A DNA stretch of 64,000 bases from Pomphorhynchus laevis (Eukaryota; Acanthocephala; Palaeacanthocephala; Echinorhynchida; Pomphorhynchidae): positions 1 through 64,000 of the forward strand of contig WNNJ02002351.1 in the NCBI GenBank assembly GCA_012934845.2, given 5' to 3'. Within the stretch, counting starts at the first letter, position 1. Each line of letters opens with the position of its first letter. Under the pieces are notes generated by a model, which worked only from the letters and a program-made list of their open reading frames with translations, had not been told where the DNA came from and did not search any database. Both the position numbers and the translations under genes were made by a program. Below, one piece after another: positions 1 through 10,340 of this stretch.

Positions 1-129
1 TATATATTATATATAATATAGTATATTATATTTAATATATTATATATTGTATAACATATAATATATATAATATATAACAATATATATTTTAAATATATAT
101 ATATTTAGATATAAATATTAAATTAACAT
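1..129. repeat. AT-only low-complexity DNA
   Basis: Almost pure TA-rich repeats such as tatataatata. No coding signal is seen. It borders a Penelope-like fragment. Confidence 0.8.
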
Positions 130-436
130 CAATTAAAACTACTATTTATTTTAAAATGTAAACTATATAAATATATGAAAAACTATTATTAATTTATATC
201 GTAAAGATGACATATTTAAATTTACAAGAAACATATTTTTGCATGAGCATTCATGCATACCATATAATATAAAATATAATACATTGAATAATGAAATTTT
301 AAGAATTGCAACAATTTGTAATGATATTGGCTTTCTTAAAAATCATTTAAATAATTTAATAGATACATATTTTAAACTAGGTTACTATAAAAATAACATC
401 AAGCAGAAAATAGTAAAATATATAAAACAATAATAT
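130..436 (+). mobile_element. Penelope-like element fragment, end of RT region
   Basis: The + strand encodes a stretch around HEHSCIPYNIKYNTLNNEIL followed by a region ending KQKIVKYIKQ. This pattern (an H-x2-S-x2-PYNI motif, then a helix-rich tail) matches the region after the RT palm of Penelope-like elements. The same segment recurs at 41430-41690, where it is preceded by a GVFLDMNI-type FLDV motif and an LYRK motif, which fixes the family better. It is a broken remnant. A second copy of its last 45 bases lies at 596-640 (ggttactataaaaataa...). Confidence 0.6.
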
Positions 437-767
437 TAAAAATAAATTAAAAATCATTAGCTGAAAGCTTTTATGAATGAATAATATATTTATATTATCA
501 ATTATTTATTTTATAATTATTATAGAATATTAGAAATGATGATTTTTGTAATAGAAATCATCTATGATGATTTGAAATAATGATTTTTTAAACAAGGTTA
601 CTATAAAAATAAAATTAAACAGAAAATAGTAACATATTTAATTTTTAATATATCTGTTGTTTACAAATACGTATTTTTGTAATAAAGCATATTTTTGAAG
701 CCGTAATTTTTGTTATAAAGCCATAATTTTGTTTTCTGTTTAATTTTTTGAACTTAATCTTAAAAGT
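437..767. other. non-coding gap with partial PLE tail copy
   Basis: A+T-rich. The only structure noted is a second copy (596-640) of the tail of the preceding PLE fragment. The short minus ORF across 645-839 has low-complexity K/F/I composition and is not credible. Confidence 0.6.
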
Positions 768-871
768 AAAGAATAATTGGAGCTGGATCAAATAAAAGAG
801 GAAAATTTTATTTGATATTTTGCTAATCTCTGTTAGCATCTTTAGAAAATTATTTGGTAATTTTCTGAAGA
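768..871. repeat. left half of a foldback repeat (family F1), interrupted
   Basis: It reads in from aataattggagctggatcaa through tttgatattttgctaatctc to a partial return arm at 861-871. Intact relatives sit at 47814-48003 and 59900-60105. The missing other end (tttgatccagctccaataat) lies 3.4 kb away at 4248-4303, so the element was split by later insertions. Confidence 0.7.
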
Positions 872-1009
872 TGATAACAATGAAAATTATTATTTTTTAT
901 ATTATTAATAAATACACAATTCGAAGGGTTACCCGCAAATGGGTTCTTAACAAAACACTATTATATATACGCTAAATCGATTTTCTTATCCTATTCTGAA
1001 GTCATCCGC

Positions 1010-1740
1010 AAACATGGGTTCCTCCTTGTGGAACGAGGGCACTGGATACTCGCAGATACTGACGAGCTATTGCAAATCAAATTCGCCTCTTTAAGTTACT
1101 TAGCACGTTTGAGTACGCAGATTTGTTAACGATGGTTTGCGTGGTAGCGATAGCTCTGAGTAGACCCATAGCAGATACTCCGATTCCACCAGAAATTGAG
1201 AATATGGCAGGAAGAAAATGCCCGTGTTCGACGATCGATATTCTTTCTGCATATTTTGATTGCGTCGGGATTTGTTGTATAGGAAAGAAGATTCCGGGCT
1301 ACGGATGACGTAAGATTGAGCGAGTATTTAAACAACATTGATATCTATGAACGTCCGCTCGAATCTTTCTTTTCGCATCCCAGAGCACAACACATCTAGT
1401 CGTACACCATTTTCTCTTACTGCTATTTCCTTCTCGAATATAAAGGTCGCCGGAACTTTTGCGAATACAGGCTCAGTAGCTACTCCATGGCATACCTCAG
1501 AAAGCTCGTTTTGTGAAACCTGCATACGCTACATGAAGGACCAACACGGGCAACTGATACGGTCCGTTCTAATAATGAAACCCATTTGCAACATTTTTCG
1601 GACATATTGTCCTTGATAAATTTTTCAGTACCAACTGGTATGCTCAAAATTGCGATGCTTGAGCTTGAGTGATTAACAGCTATTTTTGGAGTAGAAAGGT
1701 CTGTACTCGGATGATAGAGTAGTTGCGTTTTCATGGCATT
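1010..1740 (-). mobile_element. C-terminal piece of an RT element (restriction-like nuclease-type domain)
   Basis: On the minus strand, frames in this stretch encode ELSEVCHGVATEPVF, then GVRLDVLCSGMRKERFERTF, then a VEHGHFLPAIFSISGGIG motif. From memory, the order 'EVC..V..EP', '(A)RLDV..RGF....FFDVRV', 'EHG.F.P..FS..GG.G' is the C-terminal domain that follows RTs with TQGDPLAM and FADDA motifs in many invertebrates. It resembles a PD-(D/E)XK nuclease fold. An RT piece of that type lies at 31020-31900. The copy is broken and old. Family assignment is by pattern only. Confidence 0.55.
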
Positions 1741-1752
1741 GACATGCCATCC

Positions 1753-1853
1753 ATATATTGGTCATTTTCTTATATTGGTCCATATATTGGTCCATATATT
1801 GGTCCATTTATTTGTCCTTTTCTTATATTGGTCCATATATTGGTCCTTTATTA
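1753..1853 (+). repeat. minisatellite, unit about atattggtccat
   Basis: Runs of ccatatattggtcc, ttatattggtcc and tttatttgtcc repeat about seven times with small variations. Confidence 0.85.
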
Positions 1854-1859
1854 ATAATA

Positions 1860-2585
1860 AAATGCGCTTCCCGTCATCTGGTCTGACTTTTTGGTTTACA
1901 ATTTCAAACAACTTGACTCCTGTAAATGGAACTTCGTCAAAAAGGTACTCGGCTTGTCACCTAAAATTCACTCTACTCCACTTTCTGTTCTAACGTCGAT
2001 CCGACTTCTATCAATAGACTACCAACAACGTATTTGCTTATCAAAATAACCGGCCTTCCAACAGCACTTCCAGGAATTCACAGAAAAGATCAAAGCCGTC
2101 GATACCGAAATAATTATAGCAGCCACTACTACAACCTCTTTGGCAACAACCTCAAGCCACCAAAAGACCTATCATCGTTCGCGCCCACATTCACGGTTAT
2201 CACGACAAGCTGTGCCCTATTCACATTCCATGTCATGAACGTTCGATATGTTGTCGCTGCAAATTTTGTAATCTACAATGTCCACTATCTCTCATGTATT
2301 CTCTTGTCCAATTCTTTCAACAATTCCTCGTCGTAAAATCGATTCAATACCTGTAGATTCAACAACAATCAATCAACATTTACACGCAGCCTGATGCTAT
2401 AAAAACGCCTTCAAATCAAAGTCAACGATCCTACAAGTAAAATCTCACCCCCAGTCGTGATTAATATTTTAAATATTTTGATTTCAATATTTGTAATTCC
2501 TGTAACTTTTGCTATCAGCCCCAAGCCGAGAGGCTGCAGTTTGCATTAATAAATAACTTGTCAGATTATTATTTATTATTATTTT
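1860..2585. other. unassigned stretch
   Basis: No gene is recognised. A + strand frame near 2205-2290 encodes a Cys/His cluster (CPIHIPCHERSICCRCKFC) reminiscent of a retroelement zinc knuckle, but it is isolated. The stretch ends with ataaataa-rich DNA next to the MULE. Confidence 0.4.
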
Positions 2586-2587
2586 TT

Positions 2588-4232
2588 TCGGCAGGGATTT
2601 TTTTCATCAATTGGTGAAAAAAATCCAAATTCACCAAAAAAATATGGGATTTTTTCACCAATGTTTGGCCGAAAAAAACCGAACTTCTATTAATTTTTTG
2701 ATAAAATCAAAATTAAAATAAAATAAATCAAATTTATTAAAGAAAAACGTCATTATCGACCTTTCAAAACATCAAATTACCTAGAATTTCAAAAAATTCT
2801 ACTTCATAGTATCTTTTAAAAATTTTTAAAATTTCAATTGAAAGAGCTTCTGTTTTGAAATCCCGTTCAGTTAACACTATTTTTTCCTAGACTGTAAAAT
2901 TAACACCCTATTCCGTTCATTTATTTGTCTTAACAAGTCAATAAATTTTCCTAAGTTAACATTTGCCACACTTGACAATGAATTTAACGATCAATGCCAG
3001 GCTTCAAGAGAATTTATCGTTCTAGGGATAGAATTCAAAACTCTTAGACAACAATTCCAGAATAAAATAGAATAAATAGATGATCTAGATTCATCGCCAA
3101 TATATTGTCGTTTAAAATATTCTATTAATTCAGCAGCATCTGGATAATTGAGCAATAAGTTTTCGGATATCAAAGAAAATAATGTAGGAACACGATCCGG
3201 AGGAGAATATGTTAAATTAAGAAACATTTTTATCAATCTTCTAAAATTTTCATCACTATTATAGAACGAAGAGAGTCCACATCTTTGTAACTTCATATAT
3301 GCTGCCTGACCTAGATGAAAAGTGCATCCACCCATCGTACTTTCAAAAGATGCTTTTAGTGCATTAATCAATCCCATTTCAAAATCTGTAATTATGTAGG
3401 AAACAGAAATATTGAGTAAAGTTTTGAGAATAGTAAAGGCTTCCAAATAAGTAGCCTCTGCTTTATTTGGGAGCAAAATATAAACAAGGGGGACAAGGTT
3501 GCCAAAAACCTTTACTTTGAAAGTACATAGTTGATAAGATTGACCCGGGACACTCCGAAAAGTCCCATCAACCAAGACAACCTCAGCATCTGTAAAATAT
3601 TCGGCGGCAAAGTCAGAAAACATAATAATGATTCGCCTAGTTAGGCTTCTATTATCATATCTGACAAAAGGATTCCCGTTAAAATCTTTCTTTAATAGTT
3701 CTGGTATATCTACTAACTCTTCATTACTGGTTTTATATCTCAGATTTTTTGCCATATTTATCCGGCTTGTCATATATTTATATGTATAGAAGTCAGTCAC
3801 AACCTCATCGTCTAATACAGAAGTATTGTTTGTTATAATTTCCAAAGTAGGACGTCCAGATTTTGTAGATTCTGTTACTACTGTTCTTAAAAGTTGTTTT
3901 TTTATGATTTTTGACTTTTCATTATTATGGTTATGGTCTTTGTGCGTAATAAACGTATTCTCTAAGCTTATATGACCAAGGATTTGACATTTCATATTAA
4001 CGCATCTCCAATATTCGATTACATCCGTTTTTTTTAATAAAATTGTAAATAAAATCTTTAGAAATCAAATTTTCATTTCCTTTCTGGTTTCTTATTTTAA
4101 AAACCTTCCCCCTTCCCCCTTTCTCCCCTTCCCCCCTTTTCCCCCTCCAATTTTTGGTGAAAAAAATCCCAATATTTTTTTGGTGAATTTGAATTTTTTT
4201 ACCAATTGGTGAAAAAATCCGTACGATTTTTT
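2588..4232 (-). mobile_element. MULE (Mutator-like) DNA transposon with FLYWCH domain
   Basis: The ends form inverted repeats of about 75 bp. The left end (2588-2665) has ggattttttt, catcaattggtgaaaaaaa, ttcaccaaaaaaatat and gggattttttcaccaa; the right end (4147-4232) holds the same blocks in reverse complement. A likely ~10-bp target duplication, attattattt, lies on both sides (left before the ttttcggcag end, right at 4237-4246). At 1.65 kb the element is compact. It carries one minus-strand transposase pseudogene and sits inside the split F1 foldback repeat. Confidence 0.8.
2870..4098 (-). pseudogene. FLYWCH-MULE transposase, decayed
   Basis: The main open part is 2991-3995 (334 codons). 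Its N-terminal FLYWCH zinc finger begins upstream in another frame (around 4098, NQKGNENLISKDFIYNF) and continues as YWRCVNMKCQILGH and the final HNH; the frame changes at the oligo-A run near 4026-4033. The MULE DDE core is visible: LVDGTF (D143 of the 334-codon part), IITDFEMGL (D204) and the C-x2-H-type FHLGQ at 226-230. A TGA follows SLEAWH, after which a related reading SLNSLSSVANVNLGKF continues in frame to about 2870, as in FLYWCH-MULE proteins (normally EAWHR..). Two changes, one frameshift and one stop, therefore break an otherwise recognisable transposase. Confidence 0.85.
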
Positions 4233-4247
4233 TCATTATTATTTATT

Positions 4248-4303
4248 GAAATATTAATAAAAAATTTGCCTCTTTACTTTGATCCAGCTCCAATAATTCT
4301 TTA
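4248..4303. repeat. right end of the split foldback repeat F1
   Basis: gaaatattaataaaaaattt followed by tttgatccagctccaataat is the reverse complement of the start at 768-800 and completes that element. Confidence 0.7.
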
Positions 4304-5470
4304 GTACTTTCTGTAAAAAAGCGATATTTTTGTTATAAACGTTATTTATATAATGAAGCGATAATTTTCTTATAATGCCGTATATTTTGCTTAGTTTGAA
4401 AGTTGAATTTTGTGTCTTATGTTAATGTTTGTCTTTTTACGATGTGCCACTACTTTACAACTAAAATTCATTCAATTAATTTGAAAAATATATTCTCTTT
4501 AACTTTAATATAAAATTATGTTAAAGTTGTATTACATTATATTAAATTATTTTATATTATTAAATCTCTTAAGCTATTTTAGAATTTAATTATAAAATAT
4601 ATATAATTAATTTTATAATAATCAATAACAATAATTTTATAATAATCAATCCGACATCACAAGTGATCGAATTTTAAAAATATGAGATAAGGGGTAATAA
4701 AATTTTTTTAATTAAACCAATTACATATCAAATGCCAATTTTAGTGGCTTTTTGTCTCATAGAACAAAGTTAAAAATTGTAAATTGTAAAAAATGAAGAA
4801 CATACTTAATTCATGTTAAAAAGTGACATTTTGATTAAAATATAAAATTTTTGATCACAATGAAAAATAAATAACTTTAATTTGTAACATTAACTTAAAT
4901 TGATTTTATTAAATTCATGTGGATTTAGAAAAAATCACAAGTCGCACAAAGTCAAACTACAAACAGAAAAATATAACTTTTAACGCTAGCAGAAAAAGCA
5001 AAAACCACTTGCTTTTAAAGAGTTCAGGATACTTAACTCGCAAATTCCTTCTACCATAGACATGCAAGTAAAAAATTGTTTTATATGTAACAGGCGACTG
5101 TGGTAGACGGCGCTTGTGGTTAAGCTTTCTGAACGCTTTGAAAGCTAACATCCTTTTTCTGTTCGCATGAAAATGTTGAAAATATATCTGCCTTAGATTT
5201 AATTTTGTGCGATTCTTCCGTCGAACTATAAATTCTTAATATTTGCTGTTAAAGTTATGTGTATTTTGATCAACATTAAAATTTTAAGCCTTGATAATTC
5301 AAAAATTACTAACATTTGTATCATTTGAAATTTGAAAAAATTTAAGATTAAAAGTTTTAATCTTAAAATTTGAAAATTCAAAAATTATAATTAAATAATT
5401 CATTGATTTTATCATTACGTATATTTTTAAAAAATAGCTAATAATGGCGCCTTATTATATTTTAGCGTGT
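4304..5470. other. A+T-rich gap without recognised gene
   Basis: No domain or repeat family is recognised. The minus ORF at 4957-5151 (64 codons) shows no family signature. Confidence 0.6.
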
Positions 5471-5562
5471 CTTTTGTACTGTTTATTAATAAAACTACTT
5501 TAACAGTTGTGAGCGACACAAGTTACCGAAATTTACTTGATCATATTGACTAATATTAATGA

Positions 5563-5952
5563 ATGAAAAGTGGCAGCAAGCGCCGCATATTTGAGATCAA
5601 CTCCTGTGTTATTGATTCGCCAATGGATAGCATTCGTGAAGTTCAAGATGTCCTTAGAAAGTTAGATAGCATTTTGGATCGTGAGCTTAGCAATGCTGAT
5701 AGATTTACAATTAAGCATTTAAATGATAGACGATACTGGCATAATGGTTGGGTTTGTAATAGTTTACTTTTTTGCAGCATAAGTGCTCATTGTATAAGCA
5801 CTATATTCTCTTACAAATATAGTAGAAACAATATCTCCGTAATAAGCGAGAGTAGCGAATGTTCCTGGAAACTTGTCATATTCCGTGAATTATTACAATT
5901 GATTGGATTAACGTTTCTTATTTATCTTGCAGTGCAAATCGATATAAGTTAA
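5563..5952 (+). CDS. uncharacterised small membrane-associated protein, 129 aa
   Basis: I do not recognise the protein. The ORF runs from ATG 5563 to TAA, with varied codons and mixed amino-acid use unlike the A+T-rich chance ORFs around it, so it looks like real coding sequence. Residues 1-60 are polar and partly helical (IREVQDVLRKLDSILDRELS could form an amphipathic or coiled helix). Two hydrophobic stretches follow, about 66-84 (VCNSLLFCSISAHCISTIF) and 108-126 (LLQLIGLTFLIYLAVQIDI), suggesting two membrane spans with a short polar loop. An AATAAA signal at 5991-5996 lies 39 bases past the stop. A possible splice acceptor (actactttaacag, ending near 5504) upstream suggests a 5' UTR exon. 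It could also be the last exon of a longer gene or a retrocopy. Confidence 0.5.
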   Translation: MKSGSKRRIFEINSCVIDSPMDSIREVQDVLRKLDSILDRELSNADRFTIKHLNDRRYWHNGWVCNSLLFCSISAHCISTIFSYKYSRNNISVISESSECSWKLVIFRELLQLIGLTFLIYLAVQIDIS

Positions 5953-6111
5953 ACATCATAAACAATGTCTACTGCTGCTTTTTAAAAGCTAATAAAAAAT
6001 TACTTGTCTGACTTACATTCTTCTTCAGATACCCTGCAGAATTCAGATACCTATGAATTTATACTAAATTATTAAATTTATTATATCAAAGGAACAAAAT
6101 TATATCATACT

Positions 6112-6195
6112 CATCTAATTAATTAAGTAATTAATTAATTTACTTAATTAATTATTTATTAATTAATTATTAATTAATTATTAAACAGATAATTA
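6112..6195. repeat. (TTAATTAA)n simple repeat
   Basis: An interrupted run of ttaattaattaa. Confidence 0.85.
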
Positions 6196-6429
6196 TTATT
6201 AAAATGAAATTTGATAGCTATCAAAACGTATCTGTTTATGATTCACGAGAATTTTAATCTTTAATATACTACTATTGATTAACTTACAGTGTGCTTAGTC
6301 TCATGATCCAGAATATAGCGGCGTTCATAATAGAGTAAGAGAATAAAAGAAAGAAGCAAAGTCAATTGATGATAAATATGTGCATTAAAATTTTAAATAG
6401 TTACAGTGTTAAATGAATTTAAAGTGGTT

Positions 6430-7300
6430 TTAATTGATATTAATTGGGCTACTATTACCACCAATTGGAACACCTTTTACTTGTCTAAATATAGATGTCC
6501 CTACTTTTAAATGATTTTGATTTATCAAAATGTTTAAAGATTCTATTAATTCAATTTTATCCATATATTTATATTTACTTGATGGTTTAATTTTTTTTAG
6601 ATAGGCGTTATAATTATTATAACATATATATGTATATCTTTTCCAAATATAAGATTAATTAATTTTACTAACGCTTCTTTAATATCTACTAAATGTAGAT
6701 TTGTATAAAGCGTACTAAAATCGCATGTATTTATATTTTGAAAATTTATTCCTTTTGTCTGTTCTAAAAATTCTTTTGTAGAATTAATACTGAAATAGTG
6801 TTTTATACCAGTATTAATTTCGATTACCTTGCAATATTTTTTAAATGTGCTTTAATTACTTTAAGTATTTTATTCATATAGACAGAAAGTGGTTTTAATG
6901 TACATTTAAACGCACTACATATGAACCTAGGTTTTATTGGATTTTTATGTAATTTTGGATTCCAATATAATATAGGTATAGTTTTATTATCTAATTCAAC
7001 CTTTATACCCTTTTTATCCATTATAGAACAGTGACTTGTAATAATTGTTTCTAAACTCAACTCACTACGTTCATATGTTGGATTTACATTTAAATCATTA
7101 GAATAAACCTCTTTCATTAGTACATCATAATAAAGCTTTTTGCATATGAAGACAAAGTTATTACTAGCTTTATCAATAGTTGTTATTATATAGTTATCCT
7201 GTAATTTAGTAAGTTCTTTATACATATCTTTATTAATTTTATCTTTCCTTTTATAATTGTTTGTTATTTTCATTTTCTCTCTAATTATATCTAATATAAG
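6430..7300 (-). mobile_element. Penelope-like element, RT N-terminal half and palm
   Basis: The minus strand carries, in order, an ITTIDKASNNFVFICKK region (the 'DK..GNT.V' position of PLEs), PILYWNPKLHKNPIKPRFI at 6930-6985, DFSTLYTNLHLVDIKEALV around 6665-6730 (catalytic D motif A) and FRQVKGVPIGGNSSP at about 6450-6510 (motif B). PKLHK.P...R and DFSTLYTNL are diagnostic of Penelope-like RTs. The YADD part and the GIY-YIG nuclease are missing, so the copy ends within the palm. The longest open part is 6824-7273 (149 codons). The copy is broken. Confidence 0.85.
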
Positions 7301-7329
7301 TTTTCCAAATGTTTATTTTTGATGTATTT

Positions 7330-7425
7330 AAAATTATAGTTATATAACTATATATAGTTATATATAGGTATATATATAGTTTTAGATAGTTATATATAGT
7401 TATATATAGTTATATTGTCATTATC
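7330..7425. repeat. simple repeat, unit atatagtt
   Basis: ttatatatagttatatatag units are repeated with slight changes. Confidence 0.8.
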
Positions 7426-7800
7426 GTGTATTTGGCTGTGCTGCTAGGTGGGGTCCAGAAATAGGGAGCAAAACCTTATAGCAAAGCAGTTCCTCCAAAG
7501 CAGTTCATATGTTGGATTTACATTTAAATCATGAAATTTTATAAATCTGAAGAGGTATAGTTTAATTATCTGATTCCATCTACATTCCATTATAGAACAA
7601 TGTTGAACTAGGCCTACAATTTAGATTCCACTATAGAATTATTAAACAACGCGTTCTGATGTTTAATCTATCGATTTCATACCCAAAATCATAATATTTC
7701 CTCGAAATCTAATTCAAATGTTTATTAGAAAATATCAGAATTTTTGATATTTTTTACGAAATTCAGTAAATTAAAATTCAGCTTAATAGGCGCCTGTAAA
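7426..7800. other. gap with possible repeat-A end
   Basis: No gene. 7430-7500 (tatttggctgtgctgctagg... agcagttcctccaaagcagttc) resembles the end of repeat family A seen at 39380-39500 and 52500-52580, in decayed form. Confidence 0.35.
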
Positions 7801-8165
7801 AATAATTCAAATTTGTAATAATATATGTCAATTATTATATTATATGATATATAAAATATAATATCATATCATAATATGATAATATTATAATATCATAATA
7901 TCATAATATTATGTCATATCAATTTATAATAATAAATATCCAAAGCGTACTAAAGCGTATCAAAATCGTACGTATTTATATTCTGATATGAATATAATAT
8001 GAATATTATATTATGAATATAATATAATACGAATATTATAATATAATATAATATTATTCATAATATAATATGAATATTATATTATGAATATAATATAATA
8101 CATATTCATAATATAATATATTATGAATATGAATTAATATGATAAGATTATAATATAATCTTATT
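7801..8165. repeat. AT-only inverted/tandem repeats
   Basis: Nested palindromes of atataatattatgaatataa type, with many copies. No coding content. Confidence 0.8.
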
Positions 8166-9048
8166 AATTGGTTTCTTATTATCCAACTTCTACAAAGTGG
8201 TTATCAAATTACCCACTTATCTTTAAAAAAAATAAATTACGTGTTAACACAATGTTATTTGGTATGCATTAAACTTTATGTTTCTTTAAAATTGAAATAT
8301 GTCATCCTTATTAACATGGACGAAACATTGTGGTTTCGTCCCTGTTATTATATCGGTGACTGGATGAATCAATATGGAAGCTAGTAAAAGCTTCATATGG
8401 AAGCTATATCATAGTGAAACAACTCGCACTTTTACGTTAAAATATAAATGGCACAGTCAGAATTTCTCAAAAAATTGTGGATACTAAAAATATCAACAAT
8501 GTTTGTGCTCCATTATTGAACAGTACCATTACTAGGTCTTAGATGCTCCCATCACTTATTACTTTGTAAAAATGAACACTTTTATGACAAAATAAACTTG
8601 TATTTTCGACAAAATCAAAGATTATTAGATATTATTTTTAATTCTATTCGGGCTCTATCGACATCAAGTTGCTTTACTATTGAACGTTATGCTTTGTCTT
8701 CTCACTTATCTCAAAAATAAAATAAAATTTCATTACTTACATTCCTTCAAGCATGTGCAATTACATATACATCTATTTCACTCCTAACCAAAAGATGAAA
8801 TTTTCATCTTTTCTAACCATCATTTATATCTTCTCCCAGTACCAAACGATGAAATTTTCTTCATCTTCTGGTACTTCATCCTACTGGATTGCTCGTAAAC
8901 TCATAACCTTAAAATCCTCTTCAGGTTACACCATCTTTCGTTACAATTGCTTTAAATTTTCAATTTAAAATATTCTATATCAATATTCTATATTCAATGA
9001 AAATATGTCATTATGCGATCTGTAAAAATCGTCTTTACACCTCATTTG
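8166..9048. other. gap upstream of LINE
   Basis: No gene is recognised. Two imperfect copies of a gatgaaattttc...tcttct segment lie at 8793-8812 and 8849-8871. Part of this may be the LINE 5' UTR; the 5' end of the LINE cannot be fixed without another copy. Confidence 0.4.
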
Positions 9049-9082
9049 CTGCATCATTTCGATCTATGTCGAAATGATGCAG
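9049..9082. repeat. perfect hairpin upstream of LINE ORF1
   Basis: gcatcatttcgat and its near-complement tcgaaatgatgc are separated by a few bases. It lies 100 bp before ORF1 and may belong to the LINE 5' UTR. Confidence 0.6.
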
Positions 9083-9179
9083 TAAACCTAAAAACCTATA
9101 TTAGAAGAACCTACACAATCTTTATTGAAATCTACACAAGAGACTTTACTCTGATAAAGTCTGAATATACATACATATA

Positions 9180-10340
9180 ATGGTCAAACAGAGGAAGACT
9201 ACAAAGCGAGGTGATGCTGCCAAGTTCGTGGATTATCAGGTTCGGTGTTCAAGTGAAGATTGTCATGTGTGGACAAGTGTTTCAGTTCCCGGGGAAAAGA
9301 AAACAGCTCTGTCTAATGCATCTTTCTACTGCGGGTACTGCTGCGCATCTTTGATAAATGATTTGAAGACGGAATCTACCCCCTTGGTTGTCGGTCAGTC
9401 GAGTTGTAATTCTCTTGGACCCATATCAGCTCCACCAATTCCAAAAAGCATAAGTGCCGGTCAAAGTAAGGAAGTTCTTATTTCCAAATCTACTAAGAAT
9501 GTTGAAAATTCCAGTCATAGTGATGGAAGCTATTCTAACTCTATATATCCCTCCTCAAGTCTTAACTCTATATATCCCTCCTCAAGTCATGCAAATAATC
9601 CAATGAATATAGATTTAACTGTAGAGGGTGAGACTGTAGCCATGGATGTTCCAGTGCATTTACCTGATGTTACTAATGATGAAAATACATATTGTCAGGT
9701 TTTGAATCATGGTCATATGTCTGATAATGGGACTGTCAAAAAGAAGGAACAAGCGTCAACGATAAGTCAACATACACTATCCGCAGTGTCACGTGACAGT
9801 CTCGAATTGCAAATTGGTAATAATAGGAAACACACCGCTGATCGATGTAGATCTGTTATTCTGGCCAATGTAAGAGAATCTTTATTTGAGAACGCACAAG
9901 TACGTCTTAACGAGGACGTCCAGAGTGTGAGATTTATATTGACGCAGGTACTTGGTTCTTGCAATGTGGATATTGTCAAACGTGTTAAACTCGTTGAATT
10001 ATTTCGACTGGGTAAGCGTGATACACTTAGTAATAGGCCGCGTTTACTCAAGGCCGTATTTAGAGAGCAGTCACATGCTGAGTTAATTCTTCGGAATTCA
10101 TATCGTTTAAAAGGATCCCACGTTAGTCTCTTAAAAGATCTTGACGCTCTTCAAAGGGAGAAATTGTCTCAAGCTAAGAAAGAACTTGCATCTCGTGTTG
10201 CACTTGGTGAGAGCAATCTATGTGTGCAAAATTTTCAAGTAGTGAGGCGACGGATTCGAATCAGTTGGTCCCCATTAGATGTATTGCCTCTCATGAATGT
10301 GGAGGGTTTTGGCAAGGTCTTACAGCATATAAGTGCCTAG
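9180..10340 (+). CDS. LINE ORF1 protein, 386 aa
   Basis: This is a nucleic-acid-binding ORF1 of a CR1-like LINE. The N-terminus (MVKQRKTTKRGDA) is followed by a Cys cluster, C23, C28, C51 and C54 in VRCSSEDCHVW and FYCGYC, probably a zinc finger of the PHD-like kind. The same arrangement (QVQCSIHDCNVW ... FVCGFC) is seen in the minus-strand relative near 28750-28830. The middle is Ser/Asn-rich and holds a 24-25-base tandem duplication (9537-9586, giving SIYPSSSLNSIYPSSS). The C-terminal third (about residues 220-370) has SVRFILTQVLG, RPRLLKAVFREQSHAELIL and LLKDLDALQREKL, the usual CR1-type ORF1 C-terminal domain. The stop lies inside ORF2, which is in the -1 frame. Confidence 0.85.
   Translation: MVKQRKTTKRGDAAKFVDYQVRCSSEDCHVWTSVSVPGEKKTALSNASFYCGYCCASLINDLKTESTPLVVGQSSCNSLGPISAPPIPKSISAGQSKEVLISKSTKNVENSSHSDGSYSNSIYPSSSLNSIYPSSSHANNPMNIDLTVEGETVAMDVPVHLPDVTNDENTYCQVLNHGHMSDNGTVKKKEQASTISQHTLSAVSRDSLELQIGNNRKHTADRCRSVILANVRESLFENAQVRLNEDVQSVRFILTQVLGSCNVDIVKRVKLVELFRLGKRDTLSNRPRLLKAVFREQSHAELILRNSYRLKGSHVSLLKDLDALQREKLSQAKKELASRVALGESNLCVQNFQVVRRRIRISWSPLDVLPLMNVEGFGKVLQHISA

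Noticed and set aside
9767-10051. Minus-strand frame inside LINE ORF1.
   Set aside because: Shadow of ORF1; no family signature.
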